This document shows positions 4,890 through 5,416 of a DNA stretch of 5,416 nt, piece after piece. The notes under the pieces were generated by a model. That model was not told the DNA's origin and searched no databases. It worked only from the letters and a program-made list of their open reading frames with translations. Source of the stretch: Pseudomonadota bacterium (GTDB taxonomy: Bacteria > Pseudomonadota > Alphaproteobacteria > Azospirillales > Azospirillaceae); the NCBI GenBank assembly GCA_023412175.1, contig JAEYOB010000518.1, forward strand, positions 1 through 5,416, written 5' to 3'. Numbering within the stretch: the stretch's first letter is position 1; every line of letters begins with the position of its first letter. Both the position numbers and the translations under genes were made by a program.

Positions 4890-5416
4890 TTAAACTGTCA
4901 GTGCCTGTGCGAGATCCTCGCGGAGATCCGCCGCATCCTCGATGCCGACCGACAGCCGGATCAGCCCATCACCGATGCCGAGCCGGCGGCGCTGGTCGGG
5001 CGGGATCGAGGCGTGCGTCATGACCGCCGGGTGCTCGATCAGGCTTTCCACCCCGCCCAGGCTTTCGGCCAGCGCGAACAGGCGGCAGCGCTCCAGCACG
5101 CGCTTGGTCTCCTCCAGCCCGGCGTTCAGTTCCGCCGTGACGATGCCGCTGAAGCCGTGCATCTGGCGCTTGGCGAGGGCGTGCTGCGGATGGCTCGGCA
5201 AGCCGGGGTAGAGGACGCGGCGCACCCACGGGTGCCGTTCCAGCCAGCCGGCGATCTCCAGCGCGCTGGCGCTGTGCCGCTCCATGCGCAGCGCCAGGGT
5301 CTTCAGCCCGCGCAGGGCCAGGAAGCTGTCGAACGGGCCGGAGATGCCGCCGACGGCGTTCTGCAGGAAGGCGAGCTTCTCGGCGAGTTCGCTGTTCGCC
5401 CCGACCACGGCGACGC
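4890..5416 (-). CDS. PLP-dependent trans-sulfuration enzyme (cystathionine gamma-synthase/gamma-lyase family), N-terminal part outside window
   Basis: About 174 C-terminal residues of a Cys/Met-metabolism PLP enzyme are visible; family members have about 380-400. The frame is open to the right edge, and the GTG at 5408 is an internal Val codon. The PLP-binding lysine would lie in the missing part. Conserved stretches are LAFLQN..GGISGPFDSFLALRGLKTLALRMERH, YPGLPSHPQH, GFSGIVT, LAESLGGVESLIEHPAVMTHASIP and LIRLSVGIED. The Arg of the last motif (codon 4956-4958) is the usual substrate-carboxylate ligand. The C-terminal domain alone does not separate cystathionine gamma-synthase (metB), gamma-lyase or O-acetylhomoserine-type enzymes, so no symbol is given. 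The gene points the same way as the importer operon, 228 bp upstream. No clear terminator lies between its stop and the importer promoter, so read-through is possible. Its role in sulfur amino acid metabolism fits the riboswitch and importer beside it. Confidence 0.92.
   Translation of the reverse strand, partial: VAVVGANSELAEKLAFLQNAVGGISGPFDSFLALRGLKTLALRMERHSASALEIAGWLERHPWVRRVLYPGLPSHPQHALAKRQMHGFSGIVTAELNAGLEETKRVLERCRLFALAESLGGVESLIEHPAVMTHASIPPDQRRRLGIGDGLIRLSVGIEDAADLREDLAQALTV

Overview
The window is a GC-rich, densely coded stretch, most likely from an alphaproteobacterium. The evidence is the codon use, the gene families and, most tellingly, an apparent SAM-II (SAM-alpha) riboswitch, a class found mainly in Alphaproteobacteria. 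A Rhodospirillales/Azospirillum-like host is a guess, not something the sequence proves.

Layout. Positions 2-1945 (+) hold the C-terminal two thirds of an HAE1-type RND efflux pump inner-membrane protein, cut off by the left edge. A 73-bp convergent gap follows. A three-gene operon then runs leftward on the minus strand: substrate-binding protein (4661-3684), permease (3672-2794) and ATPase (2792-2019). Together they form a complete SsuABC/TauABC-type ABC importer of the nitrate/sulfonate/taurine family. The three genes are 11 and 1 nt apart. Upstream of the importer is a 228-bp AT-richer intergenic region (4662-4889). Beyond it lies the C-terminal part of a PLP-dependent trans-sulfuration enzyme of the cystathionine gamma-synthase/gamma-lyase family (4890-5416, minus strand), cut off by the right edge.

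The most interesting part is the intergenic region. Read on the minus strand it holds, in order, promoter-like hexamers (about 4862-4838), an H-type pseudoknot with the conserved SAM-II elements (4828-4768), a strong GC hairpin (4767-4735) and a second hairpin (4705-4682). The ribosome binding site (4672-4667) and the GTG start of the binding-protein gene follow. The importer is therefore probably repressed when S-adenosylmethionine is plentiful, which ties organosulfur uptake to the methionine/SAM pool. The neighbouring trans-sulfuration gene fits the same theme. The aptamer lies about 100 nt upstream of the ribosome binding site rather than touching it. The leader contains mutually exclusive pairings that could relay the signal, which would be an unusual arrangement for this class.

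A second oddity is a pair of GC-rich inverted/direct repeats inside the 5' end of the permease gene. They encode a Pro/Ala/Gly-rich N-terminal extension and look like a palindromic element captured in frame.
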